DNA from: Glacieibacterium frigidum
GTDB lineage: Bacteria; Pseudomonadota; Alphaproteobacteria; Sphingomonadales; Sphingomonadaceae
Direction: 5' to 3'
Length of the DNA stretch: 64,000 bases
Assembly: GCF_007097155.1 (NCBI RefSeq)
Contig: NZ_VJWA01000001.1
Coordinates: 1,884,860-1,948,859 of the forward strand
This document shows, piece by piece, positions 18,908-27,278 of the stretch. Within the stretch, counting starts at the first letter, position 1; each line of letters begins with the position of its first letter. Both the position numbers and the translations under genes were made by a program. Below the pieces are notes generated by a model. It was not told where the DNA came from. It worked only from the letters and a program-made list of their open reading frames with translations, and did not search any database.

Positions 18908-21028
18908 TCAGCGCCCGCCCTTCGCGCCCGCCTCCTCGCTCGCCAGATACTTCGCCTGCACGCCGACATAGCCGCGCACCGCCTCGATATCGTCCTTCGT
19001 CAGATACTTGCCGAAGCCGATCATGCCGCGGTCCTTCAGCGCGCCGTCGTGGACGATGGTCTGCCACATCGCCGGGTCCGCCAGCGCCCCCGAGCGTCGC
19101 AGGTCGGGCAGCACGCCCGACGAGCGCGCGCCGCCGCCGTGGCAGACGCCGCAATTGCCCTCGAACACCTCGCCGCCATGCGTCAGCTGGACCGCGGTGA
19201 ACGTCTCCGTCGGCGGGTTGGGCGGCGGCAGGTCGAGCGGCGGCGGGGGCGGAAGCTTGGCGGTGCCACCCACCTTGAACACCAGCACGCGGCCGTTCTG
19301 CGCGGGGCGGACCTCGTCGAAGCCGCTGCTGATCGGATAGGCGCCGCCATAGCCCGCCATGACCGCGACGTACTGGACGCCCTTGACCGTGTAGGTCACC
19401 GGCCCGGCGATCACGCCGGTCTGCGCGGGGAACTCCCACAGCTTACTGCCCTTGGCGGCGTCGAACGCCTGGAAGGTGCCGCGCCCCGTTCCCTGGAAGA
19501 CGAGGTTGCCCGCCGTCGCGAGCGCGCCGCCGTTCCACGGGCCGTCATACTGCGCACGCCACACCTCGCGCTGCGCGACGGGGTCCCAGGCGATCAGCTG
19601 CCCCTTGAGCATGGAGCGGATCGCCTTGGTCTGCGCGCGGTCGTTGGGCGGCGCGTTCTTGTAGGCGTCGACGGCGATGTTCCATGCGCCGGCGCGATAC
19701 TTATAACCGGTCGCGGTCTCGTAGTAATAAGGCACGTCCTGCGCGGGCAGGTAGACGAGGCCGGTCTGCGGCGAATAGGCCATCGGGTGCCAGTTGTGCG
19801 CGCCGAGCGCCGACGGCGCCATCATCGTGCCGGCCTTCTGGAAGCGCGCCCCCTCGACCTCGATCGGGCGCCCGGTCTTCAGGTCGACCCCCGTCGCCCA
19901 GGTCTGCGCGACGAAGTTCTTCGCGGAGATCAGCTTTCCGCTCGTCCGGTCGACGACGTAGAAGAACCCGTTCTTCGGCGCCTGCATCAGTGCCTTGCGC
20001 TTGACGCCGTCGATCGTCAGGTCGGCGAGGATGATCGGCTGGGTCTGGGTGAAATCCCACGTCTCGCCCGGCGTCCCCTGGTAATGCCACTTGTACGCGC
20101 CTGTATCGGGGTCGAGCGCGACGACCGAAGACAGGAACAGATTGTCGCCCTTGCCTTCGCTGCGGACCTGCTGGTTCCAGGGCGAGCCGTTGCCGACGCC
20201 GATGTACAGCTGGTCGAGTTCGGGATCGTAGACGATCGCGTCCCACACCGTCCCGCCGCCGCCCGCCCGCCAGTATTTGCCGAACCACGTGGCGCTCGCG
20301 GTCGCGAGGATCGAATCCGACGCCGCGCCGTCCGGCCCCTTCGCCGGATCGCCGGGCACGGTGTAGAAGCGCCAAGCCATCTTGCCCGTCATCGCGTCGT
20401 ACGCGCTGACATAGCCGCGCACGCCATACTCGGCGCCGCCGTTGCCGATGACGACCCGCCCCTTCACGATCCGCGGCGCGCCGGTGATCGTGTACGGCTT
20501 CGACTGGTCGACGGTGACCACCGACCACACGACCTTCCCCGTCGCGGCATCGAGCGCGATCAGCCGCCCGTCGAGCGTGCCGAGGTAAAGCCGCCCGCGA
20601 TACGCCGCGAGGCCGCGGTTGACGACGTCGCAGCACGCCGAAAAGCCGCGCTCGCCGGGGACCTTGGGGTCGAAGGTCCACAGCGGCTTGCCCGTCGCGG
20701 CATCGAGCGCGGCGACCTTCGACCAGGCGGTCGTGGTGTACATCACCCCGTCGATGACGAGCGGCGTCGCCTCCTGCCCGCGATTGGTGTCGAGGTCGTA
20801 CGACCACGCCAGCCCCAGCTTGCCGACATTCCCCGCGTTGATCTGGTCGAGCGTCGAGAAGCGCTGCTCGAGATAGGTGCCGCCGTGCGTCAGCCAGTTG
20901 CCGGGCTCCGCCGCCGCGCCGAGCAGGCGCTCGCTGGTCACCGCGGCGCGCTGGGGGGCGGCGCCGCCCAGCCCGATCCACGCAGCGCCTGCCAGTGCCA
21001 GGATACTCGTCGACGCTCGCCAGCCCAT
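18908..21028 (-). CDS. PQQ-dependent quinohemoprotein alcohol dehydrogenase
   Basis: The 706-residue periplasmic protein has a signal peptide, an eight-bladed PQQ propeller and a C-terminal cytochrome c domain. A vicinal Cys pair (C132-C133) that usually packs on PQQ is present, as are the Glu in GNGGAEYGVRGY and Asn in EGKGDNLFLSS expected to bind the metal. The catalytic Asp lies in GETWDFTQTQP; the residue two positions later is Thr, not Asp, so a calcium rather than a lanthanide enzyme is likely. CGVCH (626-630) binds haem c, and a Met in GMIGFG is a candidate axial ligand. It should oxidise alcohols or aldehydes and pass electrons to the respiratory chain. Confidence 0.94.
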   Translation of the reverse strand: MGWRASTSILALAGAAWIGLGGAAPQRAAVTSERLLGAAAEPGNWLTHGGTYLEQRFSTLDQINAGNVGKLGLAWSYDLDTNRGQEATPLVIDGVMYTTTAWSKVAALDAATGKPLWTFDPKVPGERGFSACCDVVNRGLAAYRGRLYLGTLDGRLIALDAATGKVVWSVVTVDQSKPYTITGAPRIVKGRVVIGNGGAEYGVRGYVSAYDAMTGKMAWRFYTVPGDPAKGPDGAASDSILATASATWFGKYWRAGGGGTVWDAIVYDPELDQLYIGVGNGSPWNQQVRSEGKGDNLFLSSVVALDPDTGAYKWHYQGTPGETWDFTQTQPIILADLTIDGVKRKALMQAPKNGFFYVVDRTSGKLISAKNFVAQTWATGVDLKTGRPIEVEGARFQKAGTMMAPSALGAHNWHPMAYSPQTGLVYLPAQDVPYYYETATGYKYRAGAWNIAVDAYKNAPPNDRAQTKAIRSMLKGQLIAWDPVAQREVWRAQYDGPWNGGALATAGNLVFQGTGRGTFQAFDAAKGSKLWEFPAQTGVIAGPVTYTVKGVQYVAVMAGYGGAYPISSGFDEVRPAQNGRVLVFKVGGTAKLPPPPPLDLPPPNPPTETFTAVQLTHGGEVFEGNCGVCHGGGARSSGVLPDLRRSGALADPAMWQTIVHDGALKDRGMIGFGKYLTKDDIEAVRGYVGVQAKYLASEEAGAKGGR

Positions 21029-21175
21029 CGCCCACTCCCCTGCCGCCGCCGGTTCCCGGTCGTGCGGAGCAAAAGCTAGCAGCCGGCCGGGGCCGTGCCA
21101 AGCGACACCGCGCCGCGCCGAGGGACCCGGAACGTGAACGGCGGCGTTCAGCCTGCAGTCTCCGGGAGCTTACGC

Positions 21176-23017
21176 ATGACCTTCGCCCATCGCCTGTTGC
21201 TGGGCTCTGCCCTCGCCTTCGCTGCTGCCGCATCGGCGCAGGCGCCTGGGCCGGGCCAGATCGGCGAGCGCAGCGTCGAGCCCTCGGGCCAGCGTCTGCC
21301 CAATCCCGAGGCTGCCAACGTCCGCGTAGCGGGTGCGGTCTACGAGCCGCGCGCCGAGAAGCCGGGCCCAGACTTCGCGGCGTCGCTGAAGGTCCCGCAG
21401 GGCTTCAAGGTCGACGTGTTCGCGCAGGATCTCGGCAATGCGCGCATGCTCGCCGTCGCGCCCGACGGAACGGTGTACCTCAGCCGCCGCACCGAGGGCG
21501 ACATCGTCATGCTCAAGGACACCAATCGCGACGGCAAGGCCGACACGCGCGCCATCGTCGCCAAGCGCCGCGGGCTGCACGGCATCACGATCCACAACAA
21601 CGTGATGTACATCGTCGGCACGCACGACGTGTGGACCGCGCAGGTGCGTCCCGACGGCACGCTGTCCGAACTGACGCGGATCATCGAGGACTTGCCCGAT
21701 GCTGGGCAGCACCTGAACCGCACGCTCGCGGTAGGCCCCGACAACATGCTGTACATCTCGATCGGATCGACGTGCGACGCGTGCCGGGAGAGTAGCGACG
21801 AGAACGCGGCGATCGTGCGCGCGAGCCTCGACGGCAAGTCGCGGACGATCTTCGCGAGCGGCTTGCGCAATACGATCGGCTTCGGCTGGCACCCCGCGAC
21901 GTCGGAAATGTGGGGCTGGGACCAGGGCATCGACTGGCTGGGCGACGAGCATCAGCGCGAGGAGGTCAACAAGATCGAGCGCGGCAAGATGTACGGCTGG
22001 CCGCTGATCTATGGCGACGGCGGCTTCAACCCGCAGGACGACGAGCATGCCGGGGTCAAGGTCCCCGAGTTCGACACGCTCGCGAAGCGTCCCGTTGTGA
22101 CCTACACCGCGCACTCGGCGGGCATGCAGATGGTCTTCAATACCGGGCGGATGTTCCCGGGGGCGTACGCGGGCGACGCCTTCATCGCGCAGCGCGGTTC
22201 GTGGAATCGCAGCAGCCCGGCAGGCTATGAGATCACGCGCATCCGCTTCGAGAACGGCGCCGCGGCCGCGGTCGAGCCCTTCGTCACGGGCTTCGTCCGC
22301 AAGACCGGCGACGGTCACGCGCAGTACGGGCGGCTGGCCGGCACCGCGATGGCGCCCGACGGCGCGCTGCTGTTCAGCGACGACAAGAACGGCGTGATCT
22401 ACCGGGTCAGCTATTCCGGCAGCCCGGGCGCGCCCGTCGCAGCGCGGGCGCGCGTGGCTGTCGAGCGCGACGAACCTCGCCTCGCGGGTCCGGCGATCGC
22501 CATAGCACGGCCCGAGACGGCGACGGCGGCCAAGCTCACCGTCCGTTCCGCCGACATCGCCGCCAACGCGCTGATCCCGGCGCGGCACAGTGCCTACTAC
22601 GAGGACACGTCGCCCCAGCTCGGCTGGTCGGGCGCGCCGCTCAACACGCAGAGCTATGTCGTCATCGTCGACGATCCCGACGCGCCGAAGCCCAAGCCGC
22701 TGACGCACTGGATCGCCTACGACATCCCGGCGACGCTGGTCGCGCTACCCGGCGGCCTGCCCGGCGACATGCGGGTCAAGACGGGCTTCGTCCACGGCCG
22801 CAACTCGCGCGGCGGCACCGGCTGGTTCGGTCCGCGCCCGAAGGTCGGCGAGCCGGCGCATCGCTATCACTTCCAGGTCTTCGCGCTCAGCGCACCGCTG
22901 GGCCTCGCACCCGGTGCCGAGCGCGAGGCGGTGATCGCCGCGATGGCGGGCAAGGTCATCGCCAAGGGCGAGCTGGTCGGCCGCTACGCCCAGGCGCGGC
23001 CGGCGGCGAAGCTCTAG
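21176..23017 (+). CDS. sorbosone/glucose dehydrogenase-like protein fused to a PEBP (YbhB) domain
   Basis: The 613-residue exported protein starts with a Sec signal (to about residue 22) and a six-bladed propeller of the soluble PQQ glucose/L-sorbosone dehydrogenase family (LPQGFKVDVFAQDL-like start, LAVGPDNMLYISIGSTCDAC, ASGLRNTIGFGWHP, WGWDQGIDWLGD). From about residue 450 it continues into a phosphatidylethanolamine-binding (YbhB/YbcL, Raf-kinase-inhibitor-like) domain with YVVIVDDPDAPKPKPLTHW and FVHGRNSRGGTGWFGP. A gggag site at 21164-21168 supports ATG 21176. It diverges from the PQQ alcohol dehydrogenase gene, suggesting a shared periplasmic oxidation role. What the PEBP part binds is unknown. 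Confidence 0.9.
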   Translation: MTFAHRLLLGSALAFAAAASAQAPGPGQIGERSVEPSGQRLPNPEAANVRVAGAVYEPRAEKPGPDFAASLKVPQGFKVDVFAQDLGNARMLAVAPDGTVYLSRRTEGDIVMLKDTNRDGKADTRAIVAKRRGLHGITIHNNVMYIVGTHDVWTAQVRPDGTLSELTRIIEDLPDAGQHLNRTLAVGPDNMLYISIGSTCDACRESSDENAAIVRASLDGKSRTIFASGLRNTIGFGWHPATSEMWGWDQGIDWLGDEHQREEVNKIERGKMYGWPLIYGDGGFNPQDDEHAGVKVPEFDTLAKRPVVTYTAHSAGMQMVFNTGRMFPGAYAGDAFIAQRGSWNRSSPAGYEITRIRFENGAAAAVEPFVTGFVRKTGDGHAQYGRLAGTAMAPDGALLFSDDKNGVIYRVSYSGSPGAPVAARARVAVERDEPRLAGPAIAIARPETATAAKLTVRSADIAANALIPARHSAYYEDTSPQLGWSGAPLNTQSYVVIVDDPDAPKPKPLTHWIAYDIPATLVALPGGLPGDMRVKTGFVHGRNSRGGTGWFGPRPKVGEPAHRYHFQVFALSAPLGLAPGAEREAVIAAMAGKVIAKGELVGRYAQARPAAKL

Positions 23018-23184
23018 AGCGTATTCACCCAGACGTTGAAGATCGTCACCGCGCCGGCGGCGATCATCAGCCCGGCCTTGAGCTTCGTCCCGACGTGCTT
23101 GACAAGCATCCACACGCCAGTGCCGATCAGCGCGAAAGCCGCAAACATCGCCGCGGTGATCGCGGCCTGGGTCAGGTCGCTCAT
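23014..23184 (-). CDS. small two-helix membrane protein downstream of glpK
   Basis: A 56-residue ORF begins with ATGA overlapping the glpK stop by four bases, a strong sign of coupling. It has two hydrophobic segments (AAITAAMFAAFALIGTGVWMLV and LMIAAGAVTIFNVWVNTL) joined by a short basic loop. No family was recognised. Its place behind glycerol kinase suggests a helper role in glycerol uptake or membrane association, but nothing in the sequence proves this. Its end overlaps the convergent fusion-gene stop by a few bases. Confidence 0.6.
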   Translation of the reverse strand: MSDLTQAAITAAMFAAFALIGTGVWMLVKHVGTKLKAGLMIAAGAVTIFNVWVNTL

Positions 23185-24647
23185 GCCAGCGCCTGTGCGA
23201 CGGCGCGGGCCCAGCGCGCGCGGCGAGCGGCACGGTCTTCGGGGGAGATGGCGGGTTCGAACACGCGGTCGCTCTGGCGCATTGCGGCGGCTTCGTCGAG
23301 TGAGGCGAACAGTCCCGCCCCGACGCCTGCCAGCATTGCGGCACCCAGCGCGGTCGTCTCGATGACCCGCGGGCGCTCGACGATCAGTCCGGTGGTGTCG
23401 GCGAGGTCCTGGCACAGCCAGTCGTTCGCCACCATGCCGCCGTCGACGCGCAACCGTTCGGGCGCGACGCCGTCCGACGCCAGCGCCGCGAGCAGGTCGG
23501 CGGTCTGGTGCCCCATCGCCTCGAGCGCGGCGCGGGCGACGTGCGCACGCGTCGTGCCGCCCGATAGGCCGGTCAGCAGGCCGCGCACGTCGGGCCGCCA
23601 GTGCGGCGCGCCCATGCCCGCGAGCGCCGGCACGAACACCACGCCGCTACTGTCGGGCACGCTGCGCGCCAGCGCCTCGGTCTCGGCGCTGTCCCCGATG
23701 ATGCCGAGACCGTCGCGCAGCCACTGCACCGCCGCGCCCGCGGTGAAGATGCTGCCCTCCAGCGCGTAGGACGCGACCCCGTCCAGCCGCCACGCCAGCG
23801 TCGCGAGCAGGCGATGCGCCGACACCGGTGTCTCCGGCCCGGCGTGGGCGAGGACGAAGCAGCCAGTGCCGTAGGTCGCCTTCACTTGTCCCGGGGACAG
23901 GCACGCCTGGCCGATGGCGGCGGCATGCTGGTCGCCCGCGCTGCCGGTGATCGCGATCTCGTGGCCCAGCAGCGTCGTCGTCCCGAGCGCGCCTGCGCAG
24001 TCGGTGATCGCGGGCAGCGGTCCGCGCGGCACCCCGAGAAGTTCGAGCATCGCGTCGTCCCACGCGCAGGTGCCCAAGTTCATCAGCAGCGTGCGCGAGG
24101 CGTTGGTCGCGTCGGTCGCGTGCACCCGCCCCTCGGTCAGGCGGAACAGCAGGTACGAATCGATCGTGCCGAGCCGCAGTGTCCCAGCCTCCGCCGCCGC
24201 CTTGACGGCAGGCCATTCGGCCAGCGCCCAGGCGATCTTGGTGCCCGAGAAATAGGGGTCGAGCAGCAGGCCGGTCGTCGCCTGCACGACCGCCTCGTGC
24301 CCGCCGTCGCGCAATTGCCCGCAGGCGTCGGCCGTCCGCCGGTCCTGCCAGACGATCGCCGGGGCAAGCGGTTCGCCGGTCGCGGCATCCCAGAACACCA
24401 CTGTCTCGCGCTGATTGGTCAGGCCGAGGCAGGCGATGCGGCCTTCCCCGACCTCAGCAGCGACATCGCGCAGGCACGCCAGGCTATGGTCCCAGATCTC
24501 GGCGGCGTCGTGCTCGACCCAACCGGGCCGCGGGAAGTGCTGCGTGAGCGGCCGCGCGGCTTGCGCGACGATATTGCCCGCCAGGTCGAACGCCAGCGCG
24601 CGGGTCGAGGTCGTGCCTTCGTCGAGGACGAGGATCAGGTCGTTCAT
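23181..24647 (-). CDS. glpK: glycerol kinase
   Basis: The 488-residue FGGY kinase phosphorylates glycerol to sn-glycerol 3-phosphate with ATP. Motifs include the N-terminal phosphate loop LDEGTTSTRALAFD, the glycerol site residues in TNQRETVVFWD, the family signature in the TATG-like ATYGTGCFVLAHAG region, and EGSIFTAGAAVQWLRDG. Length is close to the E. coli enzyme (502). ATG 24647 lies 41 bases from the divergent glpD start, so both genes must share a very short promoter region. Confidence 0.95.
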   Translation of the reverse strand: MNDLILVLDEGTTSTRALAFDLAGNIVAQAARPLTQHFPRPGWVEHDAAEIWDHSLACLRDVAAEVGEGRIACLGLTNQRETVVFWDAATGEPLAPAIVWQDRRTADACGQLRDGGHEAVVQATTGLLLDPYFSGTKIAWALAEWPAVKAAAEAGTLRLGTIDSYLLFRLTEGRVHATDATNASRTLLMNLGTCAWDDAMLELLGVPRGPLPAITDCAGALGTTTLLGHEIAITGSAGDQHAAAIGQACLSPGQVKATYGTGCFVLAHAGPETPVSAHRLLATLAWRLDGVASYALEGSIFTAGAAVQWLRDGLGIIGDSAETEALARSVPDSSGVVFVPALAGMGAPHWRPDVRGLLTGLSGGTTRAHVARAALEAMGHQTADLLAALASDGVAPERLRVDGGMVANDWLCQDLADTTGLIVERPRVIETTALGAAMLAGVGAGLFASLDEAAAMRQSDRVFEPAISPEDRAARRARWARAVAQALA

Positions 24648-24688
24648 CCGCCTTCCCTAACAAGCGCGGCGCTCGTAGTTAAGCGGCG

Positions 24689-26194
24689 GTGATCCACGAC
24701 CTCCTCATCATCGGCGGCGGCATCAACGGCGCCGGCATTGCCCGCGACGCCGCGGGGCGCGGGCTGTCGGTGGCGCTGGTCGAGGCGGGTGACCTGGCGG
24801 GCGCGACGTCGAGCGCATCGACCAAGCTGATCCACGGCGGCCTCCGCTACCTCGAATTCTACGCCTTCGGGCTGGTCCGCAAGGCGCTGGCCGAGCGCGA
24901 GGTGATCCTCGACATTGCACCGCACATCAGCTGGCCGCAGGGCTTCGTGCTGCCCGTCGTGCCCGGGCGGCCCGAGTGGATGCTGCGCGCCGGGCTGTTC
25001 CTTTACGACCGGCTGGCGAAGCGCCGCGTCGTGCCGGGGTCGGCGCGCATCGACCTGCGCGGCGAGCGTGCCGGTCGCGCGCTGCAGGCGAAGTACCGCC
25101 GCGCTTATCGCTACTGGGACGGCTGGATCGACGATGCGCGCCTCGTCGTCGCCAACGTCCGCGACGCCGCCGACAAGGGGGCACTTGTCCGGACAAGGAC
25201 GCGGGTCACCGCCGCGCATCACGACGGCGACGTGTGGCACGTCGACCTCGACAGCGGCGAGACACTCACCGCGAGATATCTCGTCAACGCCGCCGGCCCC
25301 TGGGCGGAGAGCGTCGCGCGCAAGGTCATGGGCCGCAACGACGCGCCGCCGCTCAAGCTGGTGCAGGGCTCTCACCTCGTCACGCGCCGCGTCCATCTGG
25401 GCAAGGACGCCTTCATGCTGCAGCAGCCCGATGGCCGCATCGTCTTCGTGCTGCCCTACGAGCGCGACTTCTCGCTGGTCGGCACCACCGAGCGCGACGT
25501 CGACACACCCGAGGCTGCGGGGATCACCGATGCCGAGACCGACTATCTGCTGGGCGCCGCCAACGCCTATCTGACGCATCCGCTAGGCCGCGACGACATC
25601 GTCCACCGCTTCGCCGGGGTCCGCCCGCTGATCCTCGAACCCGGCAAGGGCGACCGCGAGACCAGCCGCGATTACCGCCTCGTCGAGCACCCCGGCGTCG
25701 CCGCGATGACCGTCGTCGGCGGCAAGATCACCACCTACCGCGTGCTCGCCGAAGCGGTGATGAAGATCGTCGCGCCAGCCACGAAGATCTGGACGGCCGC
25801 CGCCCCCCTGCCCGGCGGCGACGTCCCCCGCGACAAGGGCGAGACCGGCCAGGCGGCGTTCGCGCGCTGGCTCGACCAGCTGATCGTCGCCCACGCCGAT
25901 TATGACCCCAGGATCGTCAAGCGCCTCGCCAAGACGCTCGGCACGGCCGCCGAGCCCCTGCTGACCGCCGGGCTGGGCGAGAACCTCGGCGGCGTGTTCG
26001 AGGCCGAGCTCACCTATTTCCGCGACCACGAATGGGCGACCACCTCGGACGACGTTCTGTGGCGCCGCACCAAGCTGGGGCTGCACCTCGATGGTGCGGC
26101 AAAGGCCCGCGTCGCCGCGTGGTTCGGCGAGGCGGAGGCGCCGATGGACGACGTGCCCGCCGCCGGCCACCGCTTCGCGACGCCGGGCGGCTAG
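24689..26194 (+). CDS. glpD: FAD-dependent glycerol-3-phosphate dehydrogenase
   Basis: The 501-residue protein oxidises glycerol 3-phosphate to dihydroxyacetone phosphate and feeds electrons to quinone at the inner membrane. The FAD Rossmann motif LIIGGGINGAGIARDAAGRG starts the protein, followed by ATSSASTKLIHGGLRYLE, a GlpD signature. The domain continues with YLVNAAGPW and the ATP-independent C-terminal helical part. Translation starts at GTG 24689. It is divergent from glpK with 41 bases between the starts and convergent with the dehydratase gene (four-base overlap). Confidence 0.95.
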   Translation: MIHDLLIIGGGINGAGIARDAAGRGLSVALVEAGDLAGATSSASTKLIHGGLRYLEFYAFGLVRKALAEREVILDIAPHISWPQGFVLPVVPGRPEWMLRAGLFLYDRLAKRRVVPGSARIDLRGERAGRALQAKYRRAYRYWDGWIDDARLVVANVRDAADKGALVRTRTRVTAAHHDGDVWHVDLDSGETLTARYLVNAAGPWAESVARKVMGRNDAPPLKLVQGSHLVTRRVHLGKDAFMLQQPDGRIVFVLPYERDFSLVGTTERDVDTPEAAGITDAETDYLLGAANAYLTHPLGRDDIVHRFAGVRPLILEPGKGDRETSRDYRLVEHPGVAAMTVVGGKITTYRVLAEAVMKIVAPATKIWTAAAPLPGGDVPRDKGETGQAAFARWLDQLIVAHADYDPRIVKRLAKTLGTAAEPLLTAGLGENLGGVFEAELTYFRDHEWATTSDDVLWRRTKLGLHLDGAAKARVAAWFGEAEAPMDDVPAAGHRFATPGG

Positions 26195-27150
26195 GCTCTA
26201 CCCGCAAGGCAGCGCGCAAACACCTCCGGCCCGACGTTGCCGCCCGACAAGATCACCAGCGCCGTCTTCCCCCGGAGGTCGACCACCCCCTCCAGCGCCG
26301 CCGCCAGCGCCACGGCGCCGCCGGGTTCGACGACGAGTTTCAGTTCGCGGAAGGCGAAGGAGACCGCGGCCGCCGCCTGGTCGTCGCTGACCACGACACC
26401 GCGCGCGCCGTAGCTGCTCAGGATGCCGAATGTCAGCGGCGACATGGCGAGGGTCTGGAGCGCGTCGCAGATCGTCGGGCCGGGGTTGTCGACGGGGAGT
26501 ATCATGCCCGCGGCGAGGCTGCGCACCACGTCGTCATAGCCGATCGGCTCGACCGCGACGACGGGCAGCCCCGAACCGATGGCGATGCCGCTCGCCAGCC
26601 CGCCGCCGCCGCAGCAGACCAGCGCGACATCGGCTGCGACGCCCATCGCCGCGAGGTCGGCCGCCGCCTCGAGTCCTGCCGTGCCCTGCCCCGCGACGAT
26701 ATAGGGGTCGTCATAGGGCGGCACGATCACCGCGCCGCGGGTCGCAGCCAGCGCCGCGGCGATGGCGGCGCGGTCCTCGGTGTAGCGGTCGTACAGTACG
26801 ACCTCGGCCCCGTGTGCCCGGGTGCGCGCGACCTTCACCGCGGGGGCGTCGGCGGGCATGACGATCGTCGCGGGCAGGCCGAGCAGCTTCGCCGCCAGCG
26901 CCACGCCCTGCGCGTGGTTACCCGACGAGTAGGCCACGACACCGCCGGGCGCCTCGCCGGGGGTCAGCGCCGACAGGCGATTGAAGGCGCCGCGGAACTT
27001 GAACGAGCCCGTGCGCTGCAGATTCTCGGGCTTCAACCACAGCTTGCCGCCGGTCGCGGCGTCGAGCGCGTCCGAGCGCAGCAGCGGCGTGCGCACCGCA
27101 TAACCGGCGATCCGGGCGGCCGCAGCCTCCACATCGACACGAGAAACCAT
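26191..27150 (-). CDS. PLP-dependent threonine/serine dehydratase or serine racemase
   Basis: The 319-residue fold-type II PLP enzyme has the Schiff-base lysine in GSFKFRGAFNRL, the substrate loop SSGNHAQGVAL, and the phosphate cradle CCGGGGLASGIAIGSG. The end, ILSGGNVGPEVF, is typical. It lacks the C-terminal ACT-like domain of biosynthetic IlvA, so a catabolic threonine dehydratase or serine/aspartate racemase role fits better. The enzyme would deaminate Thr/Ser to 2-oxobutyrate/pyruvate. It faces the ornithine decarboxylase gene across a 128-base, A/T-rich spacer. Confidence 0.88.
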   Translation of the reverse strand: MVSRVDVEAAAARIAGYAVRTPLLRSDALDAATGGKLWLKPENLQRTGSFKFRGAFNRLSALTPGEAPGGVVAYSSGNHAQGVALAAKLLGLPATIVMPADAPAVKVARTRAHGAEVVLYDRYTEDRAAIAAALAATRGAVIVPPYDDPYIVAGQGTAGLEAAADLAAMGVAADVALVCCGGGGLASGIAIGSGLPVVAVEPIGYDDVVRSLAAGMILPVDNPGPTICDALQTLAMSPLTFGILSSYGARGVVVSDDQAAAAVSFAFRELKLVVEPGGAVALAAALEGVVDLRGKTALVILSGGNVGPEVFARCLAGRA

Positions 27151-27278
27151 TCAAAAAACTCCCTTTTTGGCCGCCGGTTAAGTTTTTGATCGGCCACGCG
27201 AAAACCACGAAAAACGCTGTCACAAAAAACCGCTTTACAGGGGGGGTCTGCGACCCTAGATACGCCCTCCGCTGCCCC

